NCBI GenBank assembly: GCA_045125245.1
Contig: JBGVNF010000021.1
Coordinates: forward strand, 62,001 to 126,000
Direction of reading: 5' to 3'
Source of the DNA: SVEL01 sp045125245
GTDB taxonomy: Bacteria > Bacillota > Clostridia > Lachnospirales > Lachnospiraceae
DNA: 64,000 bases
Positions within the stretch are counted from its first letter, which is position 1, and every line of letters starts with the position of its first letter. Positions 46,677-53,971 of the stretch are shown here, in pieces. A program made the translations under genes and the position numbers. The notes under the pieces were generated by a model. The model saw only the letters and a program-made list of their open reading frames with translations. It did not search any database and was not told the origin of the DNA.

Positions 46677-47582
46677 CTATTCCCCTTTTTTTACATGTTC
46701 ATGAGTAAATAAATGATCTGTACAATACTCATAGTTCCCCTCACATTTTGAACAATATCTAAACGCAAGATTTTCTGCATCCAATTCAGTTCTTCCGCAT
46801 ATAGCACACTTGTGTTTAGCAACTCCCTTATTCACCTTGACCTGTCTCTTATATTTAGTCTGTCTGCTTATGTGTTTTGGTGTAAAACGCATACCATGTC
46901 TTGAACCAAAATAAAAAAGTACAAAATTAAGCAATGATACAGCTATAGACACACAGCTAGCAATACATATCTCTCTTGTGTATTCGCCACCTGTTTTTAA
47001 AATCATTTCATAAGGTGTATATCTGATAAGTAACATAAGCTTATATATAAAATCATAGCCCAAAATTACTATATCAACAATTGCAAGCCACTTAAACTTA
47101 ACAGGCACTACACCAAATATAAGTGCTTGTGCATTTGGAAATATAGCTGCACTGGCAAGAAAAGATGCCAGATTAATATATGATGTACTTACACTTATAC
47201 TTATACCCGAGCCTGTTGCTAAAAGAGTTATAACATAACAAAGCATAGCTCCTACTGTCATAAACAGCCAGCCTGATAGCATGTAAAGATTATACTTAAA
47301 TGTTCCCCAATAATTTTCTAAAGTTGTACCAATCCAGAAATAAAACATAAACATAAATACCACAAATACATCTAGCTTCTGTGGCACAGTAATAATCCAT
47401 GTAAAAAGTCTCCATACCTGTCCCTTACACACAAGTGCAGGATTCATAGTTAACATGTAATAAACATCTGGCATTACAAGACTCAAAACATAACCTATAG
47501 CATATGCTCCAAGAACATAATAAATCAAATTTTCTATTCCATATTTTCCATATTTCTTTTCTAGTTTATCAACAAATCCCAT
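46677..47582 (-). CDS. Rhomboid-like membrane protein with C-terminal zinc ribbon
   Basis: A 301-residue protein with about six helices in the first 225 residues. The loop NPALVCKGQVWRLFTWI after helix 1 matches the rhomboid/Derlin pattern (P..i..GqvWRl.T). The catalytic GxSG of rhomboid proteases is not seen: the equivalent helix reads SVSTSYINLASFLAS, and no matching His is clear, so it is probably not a protease. After a basic linker a metal site follows: HKCAICGRTELDAEN, then YCSKCEGNYEYC with His further on (about 255-298). GGAGG precedes the ATG. Confidence 0.75.
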   Translation of the reverse strand: MGFVDKLEKKYGKYGIENLIYYVLGAYAIGYVLSLVMPDVYYMLTMNPALVCKGQVWRLFTWIITVPQKLDVFVVFMFMFYFWIGTTLENYWGTFKYNLYMLSGWLFMTVGAMLCYVITLLATGSGISISVSTSYINLASFLASAAIFPNAQALIFGVVPVKFKWLAIVDIVILGYDFIYKLMLLIRYTPYEMILKTGGEYTREICIASCVSIAVSLLNFVLFYFGSRHGMRFTPKHISRQTKYKRQVKVNKGVAKHKCAICGRTELDAENLAFRYCSKCEGNYEYCTDHLFTHEHVKKGE

Positions 47583-47615
47583 AATATCCTCCTAAATATA
47601 TCCTATATGTTAAAA

Positions 47616-47646
47616 ACAAGGTTAAGATATTAAATCTTAACCTTGT
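47616..47646 (-). terminator. Intrinsic terminator after the 388-residue membrane protein gene
   Basis: Perfect 13-bp stem (47616-47628 with 47634-47646, ACAAGGTTAAGAT type) with a 5-base loop and TTTTT on the minus strand. An extended -10 promoter-like sequence (TG then TATAAT at 47664-47669) lies just before it, so it may also act as an attenuator for the rhomboid-like gene. Confidence 0.88.
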
Positions 47647-47724
47647 ATAATAAACTATTCATCATTATATCATAATATTTACAAATATGAAGATAAATAT
47701 ATCAAATTTTCTTAAACATTGTAA

Positions 47725-48891
47725 TTAAAACATATTAGAAGAATCGTCACTAATACTTGTTCCGCCGATAAAAGTGTCTTCTGTTGTAAAAAGTCCATCA
47801 TTATCTTCAAACTTCTTCTTTAATATAAAAGCAACTACAAGCAATAATACTGCAACTATAATACTTACCAATGCAATGTTACTTGTCATATTTTCCATCT
47901 TAGGAATATACTTATTTACAATATTTTCCAAAACATTTGCTGTAGCATCCTCACCTTCTATAGACGAGAGAATAAGTTTTCTTATAAAATCAATAATCTT
48001 ACTTACAACAAACATTACAACAGCTAATATAGCACCAGCCACTCCAATATTCTTAAATGCTTTATCAATATCTTTCTTATAAACAAAGAACTGGAGTCCA
48101 ATAAATACTACGCCAATAACAATTCCAAATATAATTGCCTTCATCATCGTGGCTAACAACAACTCTACAGCATCTACTATTCCCTTTATATCTGTATCTT
48201 TTCTAAAAGTATTTATCTGCTCATTAATCTCTACATTTGTTTCTTTAATAAGCTTATCAACCTTTCCCTCTATCTCAGGAATTACATTTGTTTTAACAGC
48301 TTCCTTTGCTTCGCTCTTAACTTCTTCTACATCAATATCTTCGATATTAACAGACTTTGAACCATATACTGTCTGCATCTGTTCTAAAATCGGAGTTGTA
48401 ACATCAATGTTATAATCCTTCTGATACTGAATAATGATACTATTATTCTTAAGACTCTCAGCATCTATAACCGAGCCATTCGCCTTTAATTCTTCAATAA
48501 CATCATCAACTGTCTTCTCAGACATATCTATTACGGCGTTCATACAGCTATCTTTAACCTGATATAAATCAACTTCCTTTTCATCAGTAATAGCCTCAAC
48601 CATAATATCAGTTACATCACTAATTACGTCCTCTGTTAGTAATGAATCGACCAATTCATCTGATACTTTATTCTCTGCATTAGGCTTATTCTCACCAGAA
48701 TCCTTTATGGACTCACTGACTATTTCTTGTACTATCTCGTCTAAGTCTAAACTTTTAATAAAAGATTTAATATCTTCTCCTTTTAAAAAGCTACTTCTTA
48801 AACATAAAAAAAGGCTTGTACAAATAAGTGTTACAACTAGAAAATATGTAAGCAAAAAGCCAACAAAAGCTCTACCTTTGCTCCTATTCAT
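47725..48891 (-). CDS. Hypothetical membrane protein with large helical outer domain
   Basis: A 388-residue protein of unknown family. It has one N-terminal helix (about 10-30), a long acidic outer region of about 220 residues with mostly helical, Glu/Asp/Val-rich sequence (VDDVIEELKANGSVIDAESL, EVKSEAKEAVKTNVIPEIEG), then three helices (about 247-270, 283-300 and 340-360) and a cytoplasmic tail rich in Ser, Asp and Thr (GGTSISDDSSNMF). No enzyme motif is visible. It forms a single-gene unit with its own promoter and terminator. AAGGAGG precedes the ATG. Confidence 0.8.
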   Translation of the reverse strand: MNRSKGRAFVGFLLTYFLVVTLICTSLFLCLRSSFLKGEDIKSFIKSLDLDEIVQEIVSESIKDSGENKPNAENKVSDELVDSLLTEDVISDVTDIMVEAITDEKEVDLYQVKDSCMNAVIDMSEKTVDDVIEELKANGSVIDAESLKNNSIIIQYQKDYNIDVTTPILEQMQTVYGSKSVNIEDIDVEEVKSEAKEAVKTNVIPEIEGKVDKLIKETNVEINEQINTFRKDTDIKGIVDAVELLLATMMKAIIFGIVIGVVFIGLQFFVYKKDIDKAFKNIGVAGAILAVVMFVVSKIIDFIRKLILSSIEGEDATANVLENIVNKYIPKMENMTSNIALVSIIVAVLLLVVAFILKKKFEDNDGLFTTEDTFIGGTSISDDSSNMF

Positions 48892-48927
48892 ATATATTCC
48901 TCCTTAAGTTCACATAAAATATATATT

Positions 48928-48956
48928 ATATTACAATATTCGTTAAAATTTGACAA
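48928..48956 (-). promoter_or_regulatory. Probable sigma-A promoter of the 388-residue membrane protein gene
   Basis: Minus strand TTGTCA (48951-48956) and TAATAT (48928-48933), spacer 17 bases, about 37 bases before the ATG and just after the stop of the XerD-like gene. Confidence 0.65.
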
Positions 48957-48992
48957 GTATAAAATTCCACTTGATATGGCACTTTCTTTCAA

Positions 48993-49730
48993 CTATTTAT
49001 GCAAACTATGTGTGGTAACACCTTCTATTTTCGCATTAGCTATACATTTTTTAAATATCTTCCAGAAGCCCTGTCTTGTCATCTGTTTACCGAAACAATT
49101 CATAAAAAGATATCCTTCATCTTTATCTTTTAGGAATTTATCACGACCAAGCTGGCCGTATGTCATAAGTGCTTTATTTACAGACCATCCAAAAGGAAGC
49201 GTCTTATCTTTTTTTGCTCCATGAACTGTCACATAATTATAATCAAGGTTTACATCATCAACCTTAAGATTAATAATCTGAGTAACCTTAAGCTCTGCAT
49301 CATATAAAAGCTCAATCATTGCCTTATCTCTAAGTGCAATCTCATCTTCACCTTTTATGCTATCTAAAATCTTTTTTACCTCTGCCTTAGATATAGTCTT
49401 ACTTCTAGTTTTCTCCTTCTCAAGCTCAGGCATATTTACATTTTCAGTTGGTTCTCTTTTTACGTAACCATTATTAATCATACATCTAAAAAATGTCTTT
49501 ATAGACGAAATAGTTCTAGCTATTGTAGCCGGTGATTTACCCTGCTTTTCCATATACAGAATGTATGAATTAATACTTGTAGCAGTAATCTTCTCCAAAT
49601 CTGTAATACCTTGACTATAGAAATATTCCTTCATTCCTTCTAAATCTCTTCTGTAACATTCTAAAGTATTCTTAGACGCACGTTTAACCGTCATTAAATA
49701 ATTGATAAAAAACAAAATTTTACTTTCCAT
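48993..49730 (-). CDS. XerD-like tyrosine recombinase, C-terminally truncated and catalytically degenerate
   Basis: A 245-residue protein with the XerC/XerD core-binding domain (about 1-100; TVKRASKNTLECYRRDLEGM) and most of the catalytic domain (LRDKAMIELLYDAELKVTQI). XerD is about 298 residues. The first catalytic Arg is Lys148, and the protein stops at HSLHK, inside the HxxR motif: the His is there, but the Arg, the second His and the Tyr are absent. It cannot cut DNA in the normal way. The frame has no other lesion. It follows spoIIM, the place of xerD (ripX) in B. subtilis. The ATG at 49730 is chosen for its AGG site. Confidence 0.85.
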   Translation of the reverse strand: MESKILFFINYLMTVKRASKNTLECYRRDLEGMKEYFYSQGITDLEKITATSINSYILYMEKQGKSPATIARTISSIKTFFRCMINNGYVKREPTENVNMPELEKEKTRSKTISKAEVKKILDSIKGEDEIALRDKAMIELLYDAELKVTQIINLKVDDVNLDYNYVTVHGAKKDKTLPFGWSVNKALMTYGQLGRDKFLKDKDEGYLFMNCFGKQMTRQGFWKIFKKCIANAKIEGVTTHSLHK

Positions 49731-49825
49731 ACTATACCTACCATTATATTTACAATCAAAATGTACATATAGTATAAGCAAAAATATGTTTTCGCGCAAG
49801 ATTATTTTATGTAAACTTATAAATT

Positions 49826-50440
49826 TTATGTAAACATACTAATTACTATGGGTAAATTACCATATGCCTCCAATAAAGCAGTTCCAAATATTAACCCAAA
49901 TTCAACAACACATCCCTTACATATCCCCGTAACAAGCCTCTTATTATCAATCAACTGTCTTACATTGCTACCAAAATATATAGAAAAAATAAATAATGGC
50001 ACATATAAAAAGTAGTGCGGAAATATGGACATAATATATATAAGCAGACCACCCTTTCCATAAGCTATAGTTGCTGCTCCTACAAGAAATGAAATATTTA
50101 TTCCTTTAATAATACATAATATCCCACATATACCTTTTCCTTTTATTAAAGCTATAAGAAAAATTACAAAAAAAGATTGAACACTGTATTTTCTCATACA
50201 AAATAAAAAGAAATCCTTTTTACTTAGCGTTTCAATAGATGATATTTTAAAATCACTTATTATATATTCACTATATATTCCGATTTTACCTGCCAATTCT
50301 TCACCTAATATATTAAATAAAAAAGTTCCACCTACAATTCCTATAAGAAACAAAAAGAACAGACGATGACTTTCCTTAAACTTCATCGTCTGTATTCTTA
50401 AACCTTTTGTATTTGCAAATATATTTTTAATATTAATCAT
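49826..50440 (-). CDS. spoIIM: Stage II sporulation protein M
   Basis: A 204-residue membrane protein, part of the SpoIIDMP complex that remodels peptidoglycan during engulfment. An N-terminal cytoplasmic stretch of about 27 residues precedes helices at about 28-45, 90-108, 112-130, 140-160 and 180-200. GTFLFNILGEELAGKIGIY and FPHYFLYVPLFIF are in positions typical of the family. It lies between the Nudix gene and the XerD-like gene as in B. subtilis. TAGGGGTG precedes the ATG. Confidence 0.9.
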   Translation of the reverse strand: MINIKNIFANTKGLRIQTMKFKESHRLFFLFLIGIVGGTFLFNILGEELAGKIGIYSEYIISDFKISSIETLSKKDFFLFCMRKYSVQSFFVIFLIALIKGKGICGILCIIKGINISFLVGAATIAYGKGGLLIYIMSIFPHYFLYVPLFIFSIYFGSNVRQLIDNKRLVTGICKGCVVEFGLIFGTALLEAYGNLPIVISMFT

Positions 50441-50470
50441 CTTTACACCCCTATAATATATATTCCTTTA

Positions 50471-50499
50471 AATATATGATATAAGGACAAAGTTATGAT
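50471..50499 (-). promoter_or_regulatory. Candidate sigma-E promoter of spoIIM
   Basis: Minus strand ATCATAACT (50491-50499) and CATATATT (50471-50478) with a 12-base spacer. Same -10 as the one before spoIVA; spoIIM is sigma-E controlled in B. subtilis. Confidence 0.4.
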
Positions 50500-50501
50500 T
50501 A

Positions 50502-51038
50502 TTATCTGCAATATTTATTATAATAAGTCATTATTGCTGAAATAGTTTTGCTATCCTGTATAGTTGAACTGTATACCATATCAACCAATTCATCTATAGT
50601 ATATTCCACAACGTCCACGAATTCACCCTCATCAAGGTGCTGAGCTGTCTTTTGAAGATTTTTCGCAACATATATCTCTATCTGCTCATTACAAAAAGCT
50701 ATAGTGGTTCTAATCGTGATAAGATGCTCTAAATCCTCAGATTTATAGCCTGTCTCTTCCTCTAATTCCCTTGCAGCGCATACTATACCTGGTTCATCCT
50801 TACCGTTTAATCCGCCTGCTGGAATCTCTATTGTAAATCTGTCAAGAGCATTTCTATACTGCTTAACCATAAGAATCTTGCCATCATCCCTTACTGGCAA
50901 TACTGCAGCTGCACCATTATGACCGATAAAATCATAATTGTGAACAAGACCATCAGGACCTTGTACCTTATCTTGATAAATATCAATTATAGCGCCTTTA
51001 TATTTCAACTCTCTACTAATTCTTTTTAATGGCTCCAT
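50502..51038 (-). CDS. nudF: Nudix hydrolase, ADP-ribose pyrophosphatase type
   Basis: A 178-residue Nudix protein with the box GGLNGKDEPG...ARELEEETGY (about 76-98; the REUxEExGU core is intact). The upstream pattern LVHNYDFIGHNGAAAVLPV and ILMVKQYRNALDRFTIEIPAG is that of ADP-ribose pyrophosphatases. It would hydrolyse ADP-ribose to AMP and ribose 5-phosphate. It stands before spoIIM, as nudF does in B. subtilis. GGAGGAAG precedes the ATG. Confidence 0.92.
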   Translation of the reverse strand: MEPLKRISRELKYKGAIIDIYQDKVQGPDGLVHNYDFIGHNGAAAVLPVRDDGKILMVKQYRNALDRFTIEIPAGGLNGKDEPGIVCAARELEEETGYKSEDLEHLITIRTTIAFCNEQIEIYVAKNLQKTAQHLDEGEFVDVVEYTIDELVDMVYSSTIQDSKTISAIMTYYNKYCR

Positions 51039-51071
51039 AGTCTTCCTCCTGCAATTAATATATGATAAAAA

Positions 51072-51875
51072 CTATTTTCTCTTAAAGCCTTCAGCTACAC
51101 CAAAGCATGCATCCGTAGCCTTTATAATACTATTTCTAAATCCATACTCTTCTAATGCTGATACAGCCGCTATAGTTGTTCCACCTGGTGAACATACCAT
51201 ATCCTTTAATTTTCCTGGATGCTCCTTTGTCTCAAGAACCATCTTTGCAGCTCCCACAACAGTTTGAGCAGCCATCTCATATGCTGCATCTCTTGGCATA
51301 CCATACTTAACAGCACTGTCTGCCAATGCCTCTATAAACATATATACATATGCAGGTGAGCTTCCACTTACACATGTTACTGCGCTCATAAGACGTTCCT
51401 CTACAACCTTATATTTTCCAAAGGAAGAGAAAAACTTCTCTATAACATCCTTCTCTTCAAAATTAAGCGCTGTCTGATCATAACAAACACCTGTCATACC
51501 TTCACCTAAAAGTGCTGGTGTATTAGGCATTGCTCTAACAATTCTTGCATCAAAGCCTAAGGCATCCTTCAAAGAATCAATACTTATACCTGGCGCAATA
51601 GAGATTACCACATGATCCTTCTTGATAATATTTTCAATATTTTTAAGAACCGAAGCATAAAACTGTGGTTTAACAGCTAATACAACAAATTTTGCACTAT
51701 TAGCAAGCTCCGCATTAGTAAGAACATGCATAACTCCTGTTTCCTTAGAAACCTTCTCCACTCTTTCTGTACTTACATCTGTAAAGATTAAGTCTTCCTT
51801 AGGGAATATATTTAATGCACCCTTAAGCATTGCATATCCCATATTACCCATTCCAATAAATCCAATCTTTGCCAT
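51072..51875 (-). CDS. proC: Pyrroline-5-carboxylate reductase ProC
   Basis: A 267-residue enzyme that reduces P5C to proline with NAD(P)H, the last step after ProB and ProA (12710-15692). The Rossmann motif is IGFIGMGNMGYAM; VRAMPNTPALLGEGMT, SGSSPAYVYMFIEAL and CSPGGTTIAAVSALEE are family blocks. The start at 51875 has GGAGG 8 bases upstream; a TTG five codons before is in the Shine-Dalgarno itself. It follows the aminotransferase, after a terminator. Confidence 0.96.
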   Translation of the reverse strand: MAKIGFIGMGNMGYAMLKGALNIFPKEDLIFTDVSTERVEKVSKETGVMHVLTNAELANSAKFVVLAVKPQFYASVLKNIENIIKKDHVVISIAPGISIDSLKDALGFDARIVRAMPNTPALLGEGMTGVCYDQTALNFEEKDVIEKFFSSFGKYKVVEERLMSAVTCVSGSSPAYVYMFIEALADSAVKYGMPRDAAYEMAAQTVVGAAKMVLETKEHPGKLKDMVCSPGGTTIAAVSALEEYGFRNSIIKATDACFGVAEGFKRK

Positions 51876-51917
51876 TACTTTATCCTCCAATTATAAATCA
51901 CATTTTTGTATTCAAAA

Positions 51918-51944
51918 ATCGAGCAGGAATTGTACCTGCTCGAT
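51918..51944 (-). terminator. Intrinsic terminator of the aminotransferase gene
   Basis: A 10-bp perfect stem (ATCGAGCAGG, 51918-51927 with 51935-51944), 7-base loop, followed by TTTTT on the minus strand; 8 bases past the stop codon. Confidence 0.9.
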
Positions 51945-51951
51945 ATTATCA

Positions 51952-53151
51952 TTATTTTAATTCACTAAGGAACTGTTCAATTCTTGTAACACCCTTATCA
52001 ATCTGCTCAACAGAGATTGCATAAGAAAGACGAATATGATTCTCAAATCCGAAATCTGCACATGGTACTACTGCTACATTATACTCATCAATTAATATTC
52101 TAGCAAACTCAGCAGCTGTCTCTATCTTGTTACCCTTATATGTCATATTAAGAGTATCTGTCACATCAACAAATACATAGAACGCACCTTCTGGCTCAAG
52201 TGTAGAAACATATGGCATCTTTGCGAATCTATCATACATATACTTTCTTCTCTTATCAAACTCGCCAAGCATCATCTTAACAGTAGACTGGTCACCCTTT
52301 AACGCCTCGACAGCAGCCTTCTGAGCGATTGAGTTTGGATTAGATGTCTGATGACTCTGAACACTACCCATAAGCTTAGCAACCTCCTCTGAAGAACCTG
52401 TGTAACCGATTCTCCAGCCTGTCATAGCATAGCTCTTAGCAAGACCACTAACTGTTATAGTTCTCTTATAGATTTCTTCATTGAAAGATGCAATACTTAC
52501 ATGCTTCTTTCCATTATATACAAGGTACTCATACATTTCATCTGCAACAACATAAATATCATTCTTTACAGCATAATCAGCAATTGCTCTAAGTTCATCC
52601 TCTGTATAAATCATACCTGTAGGGTTACTTGGTGTATTTAAGATAAGAGCCTTTGTCTTGTCTGTTGTAACAGCCTGTAACATCTCTACATTAACCTTAT
52701 ATCCAGTTTCCTTCTCTCCTCTTACAAATACAGGAACACCATCAGCAAGCTTAACGATTTCTGGATAGCTTAACCAATATGGTGCAGGAATGATAACTTC
52801 ATCACCTGGATTTAAAATTACAGAAAATACATTTGTTAATGAATGCTTTCCACCATTGCTAATAACAATCTGTGAAGGCTTATAATCAAGACCATTAAAG
52901 TTCTTAAACTTCTCACAGATAGCTTCCTTAAGTTCAGCAATACCTGAAGCTGGTGTGTATTTTGTAAATCCACTATTGATAGCTTCAATAGCTGCTGTAC
53001 AGATATTATCTGGTGTATTAAAATCAGGCTCACCTGCGCCGAAGCCAACTACGTCAACGCCCTGTGCCTTAAGTTCTTTTGCCTTTGCTGTAATTGCTAA
53101 TGTTGATGAAGGCTTAACTGCCATAGCCTTCTTTGATAATGTTAATGCCAT
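51952..53151 (-). CDS. Pyridoxal-phosphate aminotransferase, aspartate aminotransferase family
   Basis: A 399-residue class I aminotransferase. It begins MALTLSKKAMAVKPSST, then VVGFGAGEPDFNTPDNI, IISNGGKHSLTNVF-type cofactor region, ILNTPSNPTGM, ADEMYEYLVY, and the Schiff-base Lys in TVSGLAKSYAMTGWRIGY. It is most like the group Igamma aspartate/prephenate aminotransferases (AspC/AspB). The frame is open 18 codons further, but the ATG at 53151 has AGGTGG upstream and the family N-terminus. It has its own promoter and terminator. Confidence 0.94.
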   Translation of the reverse strand: MALTLSKKAMAVKPSSTLAITAKAKELKAQGVDVVGFGAGEPDFNTPDNICTAAIEAINSGFTKYTPASGIAELKEAICEKFKNFNGLDYKPSQIVISNGGKHSLTNVFSVILNPGDEVIIPAPYWLSYPEIVKLADGVPVFVRGEKETGYKVNVEMLQAVTTDKTKALILNTPSNPTGMIYTEDELRAIADYAVKNDIYVVADEMYEYLVYNGKKHVSIASFNEEIYKRTITVSGLAKSYAMTGWRIGYTGSSEEVAKLMGSVQSHQTSNPNSIAQKAAVEALKGDQSTVKMMLGEFDKRRKYMYDRFAKMPYVSTLEPEGAFYVFVDVTDTLNMTYKGNKIETAAEFARILIDEYNVAVVPCADFGFENHIRLSYAISVEQIDKGVTRIEQFLSELK

Positions 53152-53218
53152 AATTAGTACCACCTTAATTCTATGTATTTCCTTAACAAGTCCAAAATTA
53201 CTCATTAAAGCTTGGTAT

Positions 53219-53247
53219 ATTATAATATAATAAAGTTATAAAGTCTA
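53219..53247 (-). promoter_or_regulatory. Probable sigma-A promoter of the aminotransferase gene
   Basis: Minus strand TAGACT (53242-53247) and TATAAT (53219-53224), spacer 17 bases, about 65 bases before the ATG at 53151. Confidence 0.6.
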
Positions 53248-53275
53248 TCCATTTTTGATTTTTTTTAAAATCATA

Positions 53276-53857
53276 CTATATATCTAGTGAATTACTGTCT
53301 TTACTATATTTTTTTCCGTTGAGAATATATGTATTATTCTGATTATTGTTCTGATAATCATTCATTCTATAATTGTCATTCATATTATACTGAGTATTCG
53401 TATTATAATTCATATTGGGATTCATATTAGTATTCATATTAGGATTCATATTATGGTTCATATTTGTATTATAATAACTATTCATATTAACGCCATTAAA
53501 ATATGAATCATTAGCATTATCTTCCCTTTTCTTTAATGCACTAACTACAAGTACTATGCCTATAACAAATATTCCTACTCCAACAAGTAAGAATATTATC
53601 TGTACAAAGTTAAACGCATTATTAGCATGGGAAAAGTCATCAAAGTCATCAAAATCATCAAATTCATCATCAAATTCTTCTAATATAATTCCATTATCAA
53701 TGTCCGCTATGATATCTTCTTTCATAATTATACTGTTTCCGCCTTGTCTCATATTAACCATACATACTAATATGCTGCAAAATATAATGCTAAAAACAAT
53801 CATCGATATACCTGCAAATAGCTTTGCACTCTTTTCTCCATTATTTCTTCTAATCAT
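53276..53857 (-). CDS. Hypothetical two-helix membrane protein with Asn/Met-rich tail
   Basis: A 193-residue protein of unknown family. Membrane helices at about 12-34 and 84-107 enclose an outer loop that ends in an acidic repeat EFDDEFDDFDDFDDF. The cytoplasmic tail (about 118-180) is made almost only of Asn, Met, Tyr and Thr in short repeats of the form NMNPNMNTN. The DNA of this part (about 53340-53490) is a degenerate array of ATGAAT/AATATG units, so it may grow or shrink by slippage. AAAAGG precedes the ATG. Confidence 0.75.
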   Translation of the reverse strand: MIRRNNGEKSAKLFAGISMIVFSIIFCSILVCMVNMRQGGNSIIMKEDIIADIDNGIILEEFDDEFDDFDDFDDFSHANNAFNFVQIIFLLVGVGIFVIGIVLVVSALKKREDNANDSYFNGVNMNSYYNTNMNHNMNPNMNTNMNPNMNYNTNTQYNMNDNYRMNDYQNNNQNNTYILNGKKYSKDSNSLDI

Positions 53858-53916
53858 ACTTTACCTTTTACCCTTTTCCTTTATTAATATTCCTAAATTG
53901 AATAGATTATTCTTAA

Positions 53917-53942
53917 AAGCGGCCAGGATAACCTGACCGCTT
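53917..53942 (-). terminator. Intrinsic terminator of rny
   Basis: Stem of 11 pairs with one G-U (AAGCGGTCAGG on the minus strand with CCTGGCCGCTT), 4-base loop and TTTT, 30 bases past the rny stop. Confidence 0.85.
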
Positions 53943-53971
53943 AAACAAACTGGAAAATAACGTATTAATAA

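Noticed and set aside
48993..49730. Tyrosine recombinase as sign of a prophage or integrative element
   Set aside because: Gene order matches the chromosomal xerD locus, no att repeats, phage or conjugation genes are near, and the catalytic residues are lost.
49804..49835. Direct repeat ATTTTATGTAAAC (49804-49816 and 49823-49835)
   Set aside because: One copy overlaps the spoIIM stop; AT-rich, only two copies, no link to an integrated element despite the nearby recombinase relic.
53157..53168. GGTGGTAC before the aminotransferase, similar to the T-box motif
   Set aside because: The bases that follow (TAATT) do not fit the T-box GGTGGTACCGCG core, there is no antiterminator or specifier structure, and it is the ribosome binding site of the gene.
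53340..53490. Regular repeats that could suggest a CRISPR array
   Set aside because: The units are short, in frame and encode Asn/Met repeats of a membrane protein; there are no unique spacers or cas genes.
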